This document shows positions 1-5,416 of a stretch of 5,805 bases of DNA, in pieces. The translations under genes were made by a program, and so were the position numbers. The notes under the pieces were generated by a model. That model was not told where the DNA came from. It ran no database searches and saw nothing but the letters and a program-made list of their open reading frames with translations. Position 1 is the stretch's first letter, and the number at the start of each line of letters is the position of its first letter. The stretch lies in contig JAQSDT010000182.1 in NCBI GenBank assembly GCA_029946075.1, positions 1 to 5,805 of the forward strand. Reading direction: 5' to 3'. Source of the DNA: a bacterium. Its GTDB lineage: Bacteria; Pseudomonadota; Alphaproteobacteria; Rhizobiales; Xanthobacteraceae.

Positions 1-917
1 CAGGCGACGCGGCCCGATCGCGAGCCGCGCGTGGTCGACCATTCCAGCGCCTCGCGCTCCAGCTCGTGGTCGTCGACCTTGATTCCGAAATGGCCGCAAT
101 AGCCGCGCACCATCGCGAGGTATTCGTCCTGGCTGCAGCGATGGAATCCGAGCCAGAGACCGAAGCGATCCGACAGCGACACTTTCTCCTCGACGGCTTC
201 GCCGGGATTGATCGCGGTCGAGCGTTCGTTCTCGATCATGTCGCGCGCCAGCAGGTGGCGGCGGTTGGACGTCGCGTAGAGGATGACGTTGTCGGGGCGC
301 CCCTCGATGCCGCCTTCCAGCACCGCCTTCAGCGATTTGTAGGAGGCGTCGTTGCCGTCGAACGAGAGGTCGTCGCAGAACACGATGAAGCGGAACGAGG
401 AGTTGCGTAGCTGGTCCATCAGGCCGGGCAGGCTCTCGATGTCCTCGCGGTGAATCTCGATCAGTTTCAAACGATCGGCCGGCTTGCGGTCGATGTTGAT
501 GTTGGCGTGGGCGGCCTTCACCAGCGACGATTTGCCCATGCCGCGCGCGCCCCAGAGCAGGGCGTTGTTGGCCGGCAGGCCATCGGCGAAGCGCTCGGTA
601 TTCTCGATCAGGATGTCGCGCATCCGGTCGATCCCCTTGAGCAGGCCGAGATCGACCCGGCTGACCCGCGGCACCGGGGACAGGCGTCCGTCCGGATGCC
701 AGACAAAGGCGTCGGCAGACCCGAACGACTCGCGGCTGGCGGCTTTCGGGGAGGCCGCCGAAAGGTGGATGGCGATGGATTCGAGCGCCGCTGCGATCCG
801 CTCGGCGGTGGCATCCCCGGATGCCTTCGCCGGACGTTTTGTCGCGGTTTTTGCGAGCCTTCGGGAGGCCGGCTTGGGGGTGGCGCGAGTCGTTGTTTTC
901 TTGGCTTTTTTCGACAT
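1..917 (-). CDS. DUF815 family P-loop ATPase, C-terminus cut by window edge
   Basis: Reading leftward from an ATG at 917-915, 305 codons stay open to the edge with no stop. The protein is a predicted cytoplasmic AAA-type ATPase of the DUF815 family (COG2607), whose cellular role is not established. Visible motifs are a Walker A, GARGMGKSS (residues 123-131), a Walker B with a hydrophobic run ending in DD, FIVFCDDL (177-184), and a sensor-1-like ATSN (215-218). The C-terminal part reads YCGHFGIKVDDHELE and then TTRGSRSGRVA at the edge, where the family normally ends soon after, so probably only one or two dozen residues are missing. Residues 1-34 form a low-complexity tail rich in Lys, Arg, Thr, Ala and Pro, unlike the globular part. 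The start is preceded by AGGA and GAGAA purine stretches. It is transcribed divergently from yajC. Family assignment is firm; function is unknown. Confidence 0.9.
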   Translation of the reverse strand, partial: MSKKAKKTTTRATPKPASRRLAKTATKRPAKASGDATAERIAAALESIAIHLSAASPKAASRESFGSADAFVWHPDGRLSPVPRVSRVDLGLLKGIDRMRDILIENTERFADGLPANNALLWGARGMGKSSLVKAAHANINIDRKPADRLKLIEIHREDIESLPGLMDQLRNSSFRFIVFCDDLSFDGNDASYKSLKAVLEGGIEGRPDNVILYATSNRRHLLARDMIENERSTAINPGEAVEEKVSLSDRFGLWLGFHRCSQDEYLAMVRGYCGHFGIKVDDHELEREALEWSTTRGSRSGRVA

Positions 918-982
918 TTTCTCGGTTCCTGACGGCGCAGCCTTAACGGGCCTTGGAAGCTCCCGCAAGCGCCCTAAATGAG

Positions 983-1010
983 GGGCCCGGCCACGTTGCA
1001 ATTGGGCCCG
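983..1010. repeat. Paired GGGCCCG repeats flanking the -35 box
   Basis: GGGCCCG occurs at 983-989 and again at 1004-1010. The GGGCCC core is itself palindromic, so each copy can be read on either strand. The copies are 21 bp apart, two helical turns, and lie on either side of the candidate -35 box TTGCAA (996-1001). This geometry suits a dimeric regulator, but in GC-rich DNA such a 6-bp palindrome can arise by chance. Confidence 0.25.
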
Positions 1011-1023
1011 CCGCCGCTATAGT
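996..1023 (+). promoter_or_regulatory. Candidate housekeeping promoter of the yajC-secDF operon
   Basis: TTGCAA (996-1001) and TATAGT (1018-1023) are separated by 16 bases and resemble the -35 and -10 boxes of a sigma70-type promoter. The -10 reads CTATAGT with its preceding base, a form compatible with alphaproteobacterial housekeeping promoters. Transcription would start near 1030, leaving a leader of about 84 bases before yajC. It is the only reasonable hexamer pair I found in this GC-rich gap. The call is by pattern only. Confidence 0.5.
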
Positions 1024-1039
1024 CCGCGCGAATTTGCCC

Positions 1040-1085
1040 GGACCGGCAACGTGCCCAAGCTGCTATGCCCCGGCATGGCCGGTTC
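1040..1085 (+). promoter_or_regulatory. Leader of yajC with alternative stem-loops
   Basis: The predicted 5' leader can form a short hairpin at 1070-1082 (CCGGC, ATG loop, GCCGG). Alternatively, its right arm can pair with GGACCGGC at 1040-1047 using 1078-1085 (eight pairs, one of them G-U). The two structures share the arm around 1078-1082 and exclude each other. The loop of the small hairpin contains an in-frame ATG (1075) that would add 13 residues to YajC. Neither stem covers the GAGG ribosome binding site at 1101-1104. Whether this has a regulatory role is unknown. Confidence 0.25.
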
Positions 1086-1113
1086 TTTCCCTGTCTTATC
1101 GAGGATTGTTCGA

Positions 1114-1485
1114 ATGCTGATTACCCCTGCGTACGCCCAGGCTGCAGCCGGTGGCGATGCCAACAGCATGTTGATGTCGCTGCTGCCGTTCGCGCTGATC
1201 TTCGTCATCATGTACTTCCTGATCCTGCGCCCGCAGCAGAAGAAGGTGAAGGATCATCAGGAACTGGTGAAGAACATCCGCCGTGGCGACACGGTGGTCA
1301 CGTCCGGCGGCCTCGTCGGCAAGGTGACCAAGGTGGTGGACGACGACCAGATCGAGTTCGAAATTTCGGACGGCGTCCGAGTGCGCCAGATGCGCCAGAT
1401 GATTTCGGGCGTCCGCGCCAAGGGCGAGCCCGCCAAGGAAAAGGCCGAGAAGACCGAGGCCAAGGACGAGACGTCCGCGAGCTGA
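1114..1485 (+). CDS. yajC: YajC, Sec translocon accessory subunit
   Basis: This is a 123-residue single-pass inner-membrane protein that associates with SecDF and through it with SecYEG. The start at 1114 is chosen because GAGG (1101-1104) lies nine bases upstream and because the family begins with a short periplasmic stretch directly before the membrane segment. Earlier in-frame ATGs exist at 1051 and 1075 but lack a comparable site. Residues 1-18 form the short N-terminal stretch. Residues 19-38 are the membrane helix, ending in the family signature LILRPQQKKVKDH (36-48). The cytoplasmic domain contains GDTVVTSGGLVGKV (58-71), typical of YajC. The tail after residue 101 is Lys/Glu/Ala-rich and probably disordered. 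It heads the sec operon, is divergent from the DUF815 gene and is followed by a terminator-like hairpin before secD. Confidence 0.96.
   Translation: MLITPAYAQAAAGGDANSMLMSLLPFALIFVIMYFLILRPQQKKVKDHQELVKNIRRGDTVVTSGGLVGKVTKVVDDDQIEFEISDGVRVRQMRQMISGVRAKGEPAKEKAEKTEAKDETSAS
1382..1399 (+). repeat. Tandem 9-bp repeat inside yajC
   Basis: TGCGCCAGA occurs twice back to back (1382-1390 and 1391-1399), giving the repeated peptide RQM-RQM at YajC residues 91-96. It is in frame and does not disturb the gene. It could be a small slippage duplication or simply a coding coincidence. Confidence 0.5.
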
Positions 1486-1491
1486 TTTGCG

Positions 1492-1514
1492 CGCCGCGTC
1501 TCGCGGCGTTTTTT
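1492..1514 (+). terminator. Terminator-like hairpin between yajC and secD
   Basis: CGCCGCG (1492-1498) and CGCGGCG (1502-1508) are perfect inverted repeats around a TCT loop and are followed directly by six T residues (1509-1514). This is the classic shape of an intrinsic terminator on the plus strand. It lies seven bases after the yajC stop codon and 24 bases before the secD start. Because secD has no evident promoter of its own in the 52-base gap, the hairpin more likely attenuates than fully ends transcription. It may set a higher level of yajC than of secDF. Confidence 0.7.
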
Positions 1515-1537
1515 CCTGGATCTGACGGATCAACTCG

Positions 1538-3142
1538 ATGCTGTATTTCACGCGGTGGAAGGCGCTGGCGATCATCCTCACGGCGCTGATCGTCTGCCTG
1601 TTCGCGGTTCCCAACTTCTTTCCGCAGGAGCGGGTGAAGACCTGGCCGGTCTGGGCGCAGCGCCACATCGTGCTCGGCCTCGATCTGCAGGGCGGCTCCT
1701 ATTTGCTGCTGGAAGTCGATTCCAACTACATCAAGAAGGCGAAGCTCGAGCAGGTTCGCGCTGACGTCCAGAAGATCCTGCGCGGGGATACCAAGGTCCG
1801 CTTTACCGGTCTGGCCGTCCGCAACGACACCGTCGAGGTGCGGATTACCAACGAGGCTGACGTCGCGACCGTGCTCCCGAAGCTCCGGGAACTGTCGCAG
1901 CCGCTCGGCGGGCTGCTCGGCTCCAGCGGCCAGCGCAGCCTTGAGGTCTCCGACGCCGGCGGCGGTCTGATCCGCATGACGGTGCCGCAGGCCGCGATTA
2001 CGGACCGCATCCGGCAAACGATCGAGCAATCGATCCAGATCGTCCAGAAGCGCGTCGACGAGGTCGGCACCGTTGAGCCCGTGATCCAGCGACAGGGTGC
2101 GGACCGCATTCTGGTCCAGGTCCCGGGCTTGCAGGATCCGACTCGCCTGAAAGAACTGCTCGGCAAGACCGCCAAGATGGAATTCCGCATGGTCGATTCG
2201 ACCGTGTCGCCGGATCAGGCGCAACAGGGCCGGGTGCCCGCCGATTCCGATCTGCTGATGAGCGAGGCGTCACCGAAGGTGCCGTACGTCATCAAGAAGC
2301 AGGTGCTGGTTTCCGGCGGTGAACTGACCGACGCGCAGCCCGGCTTCGACCAGCGCACCAACGAGCCGATCGTGAGCTTCAAGTTCAATACGACGGGTTC
2401 GCGCAAATTCGCGCAGGCGACGGCGGAGAATGTCGGCCAGCCCTTTGCGATCGTGCTCGACGACAAGGTGATCTCCGCGCCCGTGATCCGTGAGCCCATT
2501 ACCGGCGGCTCCGGCCAGATTTCGGGCAGCTTCACGGTTCAATCGGCCAATGATCTGGCCGTTCTGTTGCGCGCAGGCGCGCTGCCGGCGCCGCTGACCG
2601 TAATCGAGGAGCGCACGGTCGGCCCGGGCCTCGGTCAGGACTCGATCGAGAAGGGCGAACTCGCCGCCTATGTCGGCTCGATCCTGGTCATCGTGTTCAT
2701 GCTGATCACCTACCGGCTGTTCGGCGTGTTCGCCAACATCGCGGTCGCCATCAACGTCGCCATGATCTTCGGCCTGCTGTCGCTGCTGAACGCGACGCTG
2801 ACGCTGCCCGGCATCGCCGGCATCGTGCTGACGGTCGGCATCGCCGTCGACTCCAACGTGCTGATCTATGAGCGCATCCGCGAGGAACTGCGCGGCGGCC
2901 GCAACGCGATCTCGGCGATCGACGCCGGTTTCCGCCGCGCGCTCGCCACCATCCTCGACTCCAACATCACCACCTTCATCGCCGCCGCGGTGCTGTTCTA
3001 TATCGGCACCGGCCCGGTTCGCGGCTTTGCCGTCACGCTCGGCATCGGCATTCTCACCACGGTCTTCACGGCCTTCACCCTCACCAGCCTGATCGTCGCC
3101 GGCTGGGTGCGGTGGAAGCGGCCGAAGACCGTGCCGATCTGA
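1538..3142 (+). CDS. secD: SecD, proton-driven protein export subunit
   Basis: This is a 534-residue inner-membrane protein, the first half of the SecDF complex that uses the proton gradient to complete SecYEG-dependent export from the periplasmic side. Membrane helix 1 spans about residues 9-28. A large periplasmic region follows, with the signature LGLDLQGG (46-53), the conserved ADRILVQVPGLQDP (188-201) and the PFAIVLDDKVISAPVI stretch (302-317). Five helices lie at about 376-394, 398-417, 421-443, 470-490 and 496-522. The helix-4 motif GIAVDSNVLIYERIREE (434-450) contains Asp438, equivalent to the proton-path Asp340 of Thermus SecDF. It is shorter than E. coli SecD (about 615 residues), as often seen in alphaproteobacteria. 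The ribosome binding site is weak (GGA, 1527-1529), which suits modest expression downstream of the hairpin. Its stop codon overlaps the secF ribosome binding site. Confidence 0.98.
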   Translation: MLYFTRWKALAIILTALIVCLFAVPNFFPQERVKTWPVWAQRHIVLGLDLQGGSYLLLEVDSNYIKKAKLEQVRADVQKILRGDTKVRFTGLAVRNDTVEVRITNEADVATVLPKLRELSQPLGGLLGSSGQRSLEVSDAGGGLIRMTVPQAAITDRIRQTIEQSIQIVQKRVDEVGTVEPVIQRQGADRILVQVPGLQDPTRLKELLGKTAKMEFRMVDSTVSPDQAQQGRVPADSDLLMSEASPKVPYVIKKQVLVSGGELTDAQPGFDQRTNEPIVSFKFNTTGSRKFAQATAENVGQPFAIVLDDKVISAPVIREPITGGSGQISGSFTVQSANDLAVLLRAGALPAPLTVIEERTVGPGLGQDSIEKGELAAYVGSILVIVFMLITYRLFGVFANIAVAINVAMIFGLLSLLNATLTLPGIAGIVLTVGIAVDSNVLIYERIREELRGGRNAISAIDAGFRRALATILDSNITTFIAAAVLFYIGTGPVRGFAVTLGIGILTTVFTAFTLTSLIVAGWVRWKRPKTVPI

Positions 3143-3145
3143 GGA
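3141..3145 (+). promoter_or_regulatory. secF ribosome binding site overlapping secD stop
   Basis: GAGGA lies seven bases before the GTG start at 3153 and shares two bases with the secD stop TGA (3140-3142). This supports the GTG as the true secF start and implies translational coupling of the two subunits, which act as a one-to-one complex. Confidence 0.75.
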
Positions 3146-3152
3146 CCTGTTC

Positions 3153-4154
3153 GTGACTCAATACGTTCTCATTGGCCTCGGCGTTCTGATCGCCGTCCTC
3201 ACGGTGGTCGCGATCTTCGACCTGCTGCCGCCGCTGCGCATCGTTCCCGACGATACGCATTTCGATTTCACGCGCTTCCGTCGCATCAGCTTCCCGATCT
3301 CGGCGGCGCTGTCGATCCTGGCGATCGTTCTGTTCTTCACCCACGGGCTGAATTTCGGCATCGACTTCCGCGGCGGCACCTTGCTGGAAGTCCAGGCCAA
3401 GAGCGGCAGCGCCGACATTGCGCAGATGCGCGCGACGTTGAGCACGCTCGGGCTGGGCGAGGTCCAGTTGCAGCAGTTCGGCGGACCGAGCGACGTGCTG
3501 ATCCGCGTTGCCGAACAGCCCGGCGGCGACAAGGCGCAGCAGGAAGCCGTGCAGAAAATCCGCGGCGCGCTCGGAACGTCCGTTGACTATCGCCGCGTCG
3601 AAGTGGTGGGCCCGCGTGTCTCCGGCGAACTGCTTGCCTTCGGCATGCTCGGCCTGATGCTCGCGATCTTTGCGATCCTGATCTATCTCTGGTTCCGGTT
3701 CGAGTGGCAGTTCGCGCTCGGCGCCATGATCGCCAACGTCCACGACATCGTGCTGACGATCGGTTTCATGTCGATCAGCCAGGTCGATTTCGACCTCACC
3801 AGTATCGCGGCGCTGCTGACCATTCTCGGTTACTCCCTGAACGACACCGTCGTCATCTACGACCGCATCCGGGAAATGCTGCGGCGCTACAAGAAGATGC
3901 CGATGCCGCAGTTGCTCAACGAGTCGATCAATTCGACGCTGTCGCGCTCGATCATCACCCACGTCACGGTGACGCTGGCGCTGCTGGCGCTGCTGCTGTT
4001 CGGCGGTCACGCCATCCACAGCTTCACGGCGGTCATGATGTTCGGCGTGGTGCTGGTCGGCACCTACACCTCGATCTTCATCGCGGCACCGATCCTGATC
4101 TATCTCGGCGTCGGTGAACATCGCGACGCGCCGGACAAGCCGGCGAAGAAGTAA
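3153..4154 (+). CDS. secF: SecF, proton-driven protein export subunit with extra N-terminal helix
   Basis: This is a 333-residue inner-membrane partner of SecD. It starts at GTG, supported by GAGGA seven bases upstream. Family motifs are GLNFGIDFRGGTLLEV (65-80) and LGYSLNDTVVIYDRIRE (225-241). Asp231 matches the proton-path Asp637 of Thermus SecDF, and Arg265 in STLSRSIITH (261-270) matches its Arg671. The canonical helices lie at about 46-64, 160-180, 184-206, 213-236, 266-285 and 289-318, with a periplasmic domain at about 66-158. Unusually, residues 4-25 form an additional hydrophobic segment before the normal first helix. Most SecF proteins start near the RIVPDDTHFDF stretch seen here at 29-39. 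The gene begins 10 bases after secD and ends two bases before the next gene. Confidence 0.97.
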   Translation: MTQYVLIGLGVLIAVLTVVAIFDLLPPLRIVPDDTHFDFTRFRRISFPISAALSILAIVLFFTHGLNFGIDFRGGTLLEVQAKSGSADIAQMRATLSTLGLGEVQLQQFGGPSDVLIRVAEQPGGDKAQQEAVQKIRGALGTSVDYRRVEVVGPRVSGELLAFGMLGLMLAIFAILIYLWFRFEWQFALGAMIANVHDIVLTIGFMSISQVDFDLTSIAALLTILGYSLNDTVVIYDRIREMLRRYKKMPMPQLLNESINSTLSRSIITHVTVTLALLALLLFGGHAIHSFTAVMMFGVVLVGTYTSIFIAAPILIYLGVGEHRDAPDKPAKK

Positions 4155-4156
4155 AC

Positions 4157-4540
4157 ATGCCTGCATCCTCGGACGCTCTGCATCTTCCGAGGTCGGCGCC
4201 GATCGAAGCCTACGGCAAGGGCGGCTTCGCCTTCGCCGACATGTCGCATCGTGGCTCGCTGCTGTGCCTGCCGGATGCGATCTGGGCCTGGCCGGTGACG
4301 ACGTCAGCCGGCATCGACGAATATTCGCTGGCGAAGATCTTCGCCGCCGCCAATTCCATCGACACGCTGATCGTGGGCACCGGCACCGAAGTCTGGATCC
4401 CGCCGCGCGGGCTGCGCGAGGCGTTGCGTGCGGTTCGCGTGGTGCTCGACCCGATGCAGACGGGACCTGCGATCCGCACCTACAACATCATGCTGGGCGA
4501 GCGCCGCCGCGTCGCGGCTGCGCTGATCGCGGTGCCATGA
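4157..4540 (+). CDS. Mth938-like domain protein (DUF498), NDUFAF3/AAMDC family
   Basis: This 127-residue soluble protein begins two bases after the secF stop, with a purine-rich GAAGAAG (4145-4151) as a weak ribosome binding site. The sequence fits the Mth938 fold (DUF498). It has an N-terminal strand region with IEAYGKGGFAF (16-26), LIVGTGTEVWIPP (71-83) where the family has a GTG loop, and the C-terminal signature TGPAIRTYNIMLGERRRVAA (102-121). It has no signal peptide or membrane helix. The eukaryotic relative NDUFAF3 is an assembly factor of mitochondrial complex I; bacterial members have no firmly assigned reaction. Placement directly after secDF and overlap with an NDUFAF6-like gene make a role in assembly or insertion of membrane respiratory complexes plausible, but that is inference. 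Confidence 0.9.
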   Translation: MPASSDALHLPRSAPIEAYGKGGFAFADMSHRGSLLCLPDAIWAWPVTTSAGIDEYSLAKIFAAANSIDTLIVGTGTEVWIPPRGLREALRAVRVVLDPMQTGPAIRTYNIMLGERRRVAAALIAVP

Positions 4541-5400
4541 GCGCGGGCGGCACGTCGAAAGAATCGGCCGGCTTCTGCGCCGACCTGGTGCGCACGCACG
4601 ACTTCGTCCGTTATGCCTCGACGCTGTTCGTGCCGGCGGTCGAACGCCGCGCGCTGCTGGCGATCTACGCCTTCAATGCCGAGATTTCGCGGGTGCGCGA
4701 TCAGGTCAGCCAACCCTTGCCGGGCGAAATCCGGCTGCAATGGTGGACCGATGCGCTCGAAGGCGCCGGCCATGGCGAGGTCGAGGGCAACCCGGTCGCA
4801 GCCGAACTGATGCAGGCGGTGAGGGATTTTCGTCTTCCGGTCGAGCCGCTGTCGCGCCTGATCGATGAGCACCAGTTCGATCTCTACAACGACCCGATGC
4901 CGTCGATGGCGGCGCTGGAGGGCTACGTCACCGACACCGCTTCGGCGCTGTTTTCGCTGGCGGCACGGATCATGTCGCGGCCGTCCGAAGCGATCGAGCA
5001 CCTCGCGCGCCATGCCGGCCTCGCGCAGGGTATCGCGCAGGTGATCGCAGCGTTACGGCACGATGCCGCGCGAAAACAATTATTCGTGCCGCTGCAGCTG
5101 CTGGAAAGCCACGGCAGCGGCATGGAGCAGGTGTTTTCCGGCAAGCAGACACCGGCGGCGCGGGCTGCGATCGATCAATTGATCGGCGAGGCGCAAAAGC
5201 ATCTCGAAACCGGCTTTGATCTGCTCGCCGGCGTGCCGCCGCAGGTGCGGCCGGTATTCCTGCCGCTGGCGCTGATCCGCCGCGATCTGAAGCGCATGTC
5301 GCGCGCGGATGTCGATCCGTTCGCGCCGCAACCGCCGTCGCGACTACGCACGCTGTGGACGCTGTGGCGCGCGTCGCGGTCGAAGGAATTCGGCGGCTAG
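4537..5400 (+). CDS. Squalene/phytoene synthase superfamily protein, NDUFAF6-like, probably non-catalytic
   Basis: This is a 287-residue soluble alpha-helical protein. The ATG at 4537 overlaps the previous stop as ATGA and has no clear ribosome binding site, so it probably depends on coupled translation. The superfamily is recognised from YAFNAEISRVRDQV (44-57), IRLQWWTDAL (65-74) and GIAQVIAALRHDAARKQLFV (165-184). In true head-to-head prenyl synthases the first and third of these regions carry Asp-rich DxxxD motifs that bind the diphosphate through magnesium. Here the first reads AFNAEIS with one acidic residue, and the second reads LRHDAARKQLFVP with a lone Asp. The FNAE pattern and the RKQLFVP segment resemble NDUFAF6, a mitochondrial complex I assembly factor of this superfamily. 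A carotenoid or squalene synthase is therefore unlikely. It is the last gene of the operon and converges on trmFO. Confidence 0.87.
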   Translation: MSAGGTSKESAGFCADLVRTHDFVRYASTLFVPAVERRALLAIYAFNAEISRVRDQVSQPLPGEIRLQWWTDALEGAGHGEVEGNPVAAELMQAVRDFRLPVEPLSRLIDEHQFDLYNDPMPSMAALEGYVTDTASALFSLAARIMSRPSEAIEHLARHAGLAQGIAQVIAALRHDAARKQLFVPLQLLESHGSGMEQVFSGKQTPAARAAIDQLIGEAQKHLETGFDLLAGVPPQVRPVFLPLALIRRDLKRMSRADVDPFAPQPPSRLRTLWTLWRASRSKEFGG

Positions 5401-5416
5401 CGAGCTTACGCCGCCG
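5391..5416. repeat. Inverted repeat spanning the two convergent stop codons
   Basis: CGGCGGC (5391-5397) and GCCGCCG (5410-5416) are perfect 7-bp inverted arms around a 12-base spacer. The spacer contains the stop codon of the NDUFAF6-like gene (5398-5400) and that of trmFO (5408-5406, minus strand). It could act as a bidirectional stem at the convergent gene ends. No T tract follows on either strand, so it does not qualify as a typical intrinsic terminator. Confidence 0.4.

Larger units (their letters stand above)
918..1113. other. Divergent intergenic region between DUF815 gene and yajC
   Basis: This 196-base stretch carries the start signals of two divergent genes. It contains a candidate rightward promoter (996-1023), two GGGCCCG copies 21 bp apart flanking the -35 box, and a GC-rich leader before yajC with two mutually exclusive stem possibilities. 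On the minus strand I see no convincing promoter for the DUF815 gene. The best guess reuses the palindromic TTGCAA with a CATTTA -10 at 980-975 and a short 15-base spacer, which is weak. I find no small gene here. Confidence 0.6.

Noticed and set aside
450..981. Two overlapping plus-strand open frames of about 160 codons
   Set aside because: They lie opposite the DUF815 ATPase, whose Walker A and Walker B motifs fix the coding strand. Neither translation shows a known domain.
918..1001. A minus-strand promoter for the DUF815 gene using TTGCAA and CATTTA
   Set aside because: The spacer is only 15 bases and the -10 matches poorly. TTGCAA is a palindrome, so its reuse on both strands carries little weight.
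1051..1113. Longer yajC starting at ATG 1051 or ATG 1075
   Set aside because: Neither start has a good ribosome binding site, the 1075 ATG lies in a potential hairpin loop, and the added residues do not resemble YajC. The GAGG nine bases before 1114 fits better.
1298..2224. A 308-codon minus-strand open frame opposite yajC and secD
   Set aside because: It overlaps two firmly identified genes and the terminator-like hairpin, and its composition is that of an antisense shadow in GC-rich DNA.
3081..4166. A 361-codon open frame on the minus strand opposite secF
   Set aside because: Its translation is a His/Arg/Asp/Gln-rich low-complexity string, typical of the antisense of GC-rich Leu/Ala/Ile codons in a membrane protein. 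It has no recognisable domain and secF is certain.
4114..4536. In-frame extension of the NDUFAF6-like gene by 141 codons upstream
   Set aside because: The extension is an alternative frame of the secF end and of the Mth938-domain gene. Homology begins only after the ATG at 4537, and the ATGA overlap is a standard start arrangement.
4537..5400. Assignment as hpnC, hpnD or crtB (hopanoid or carotenoid synthesis)
   Set aside because: The Asp-rich catalytic motifs are missing and no other isoprenoid gene is nearby.
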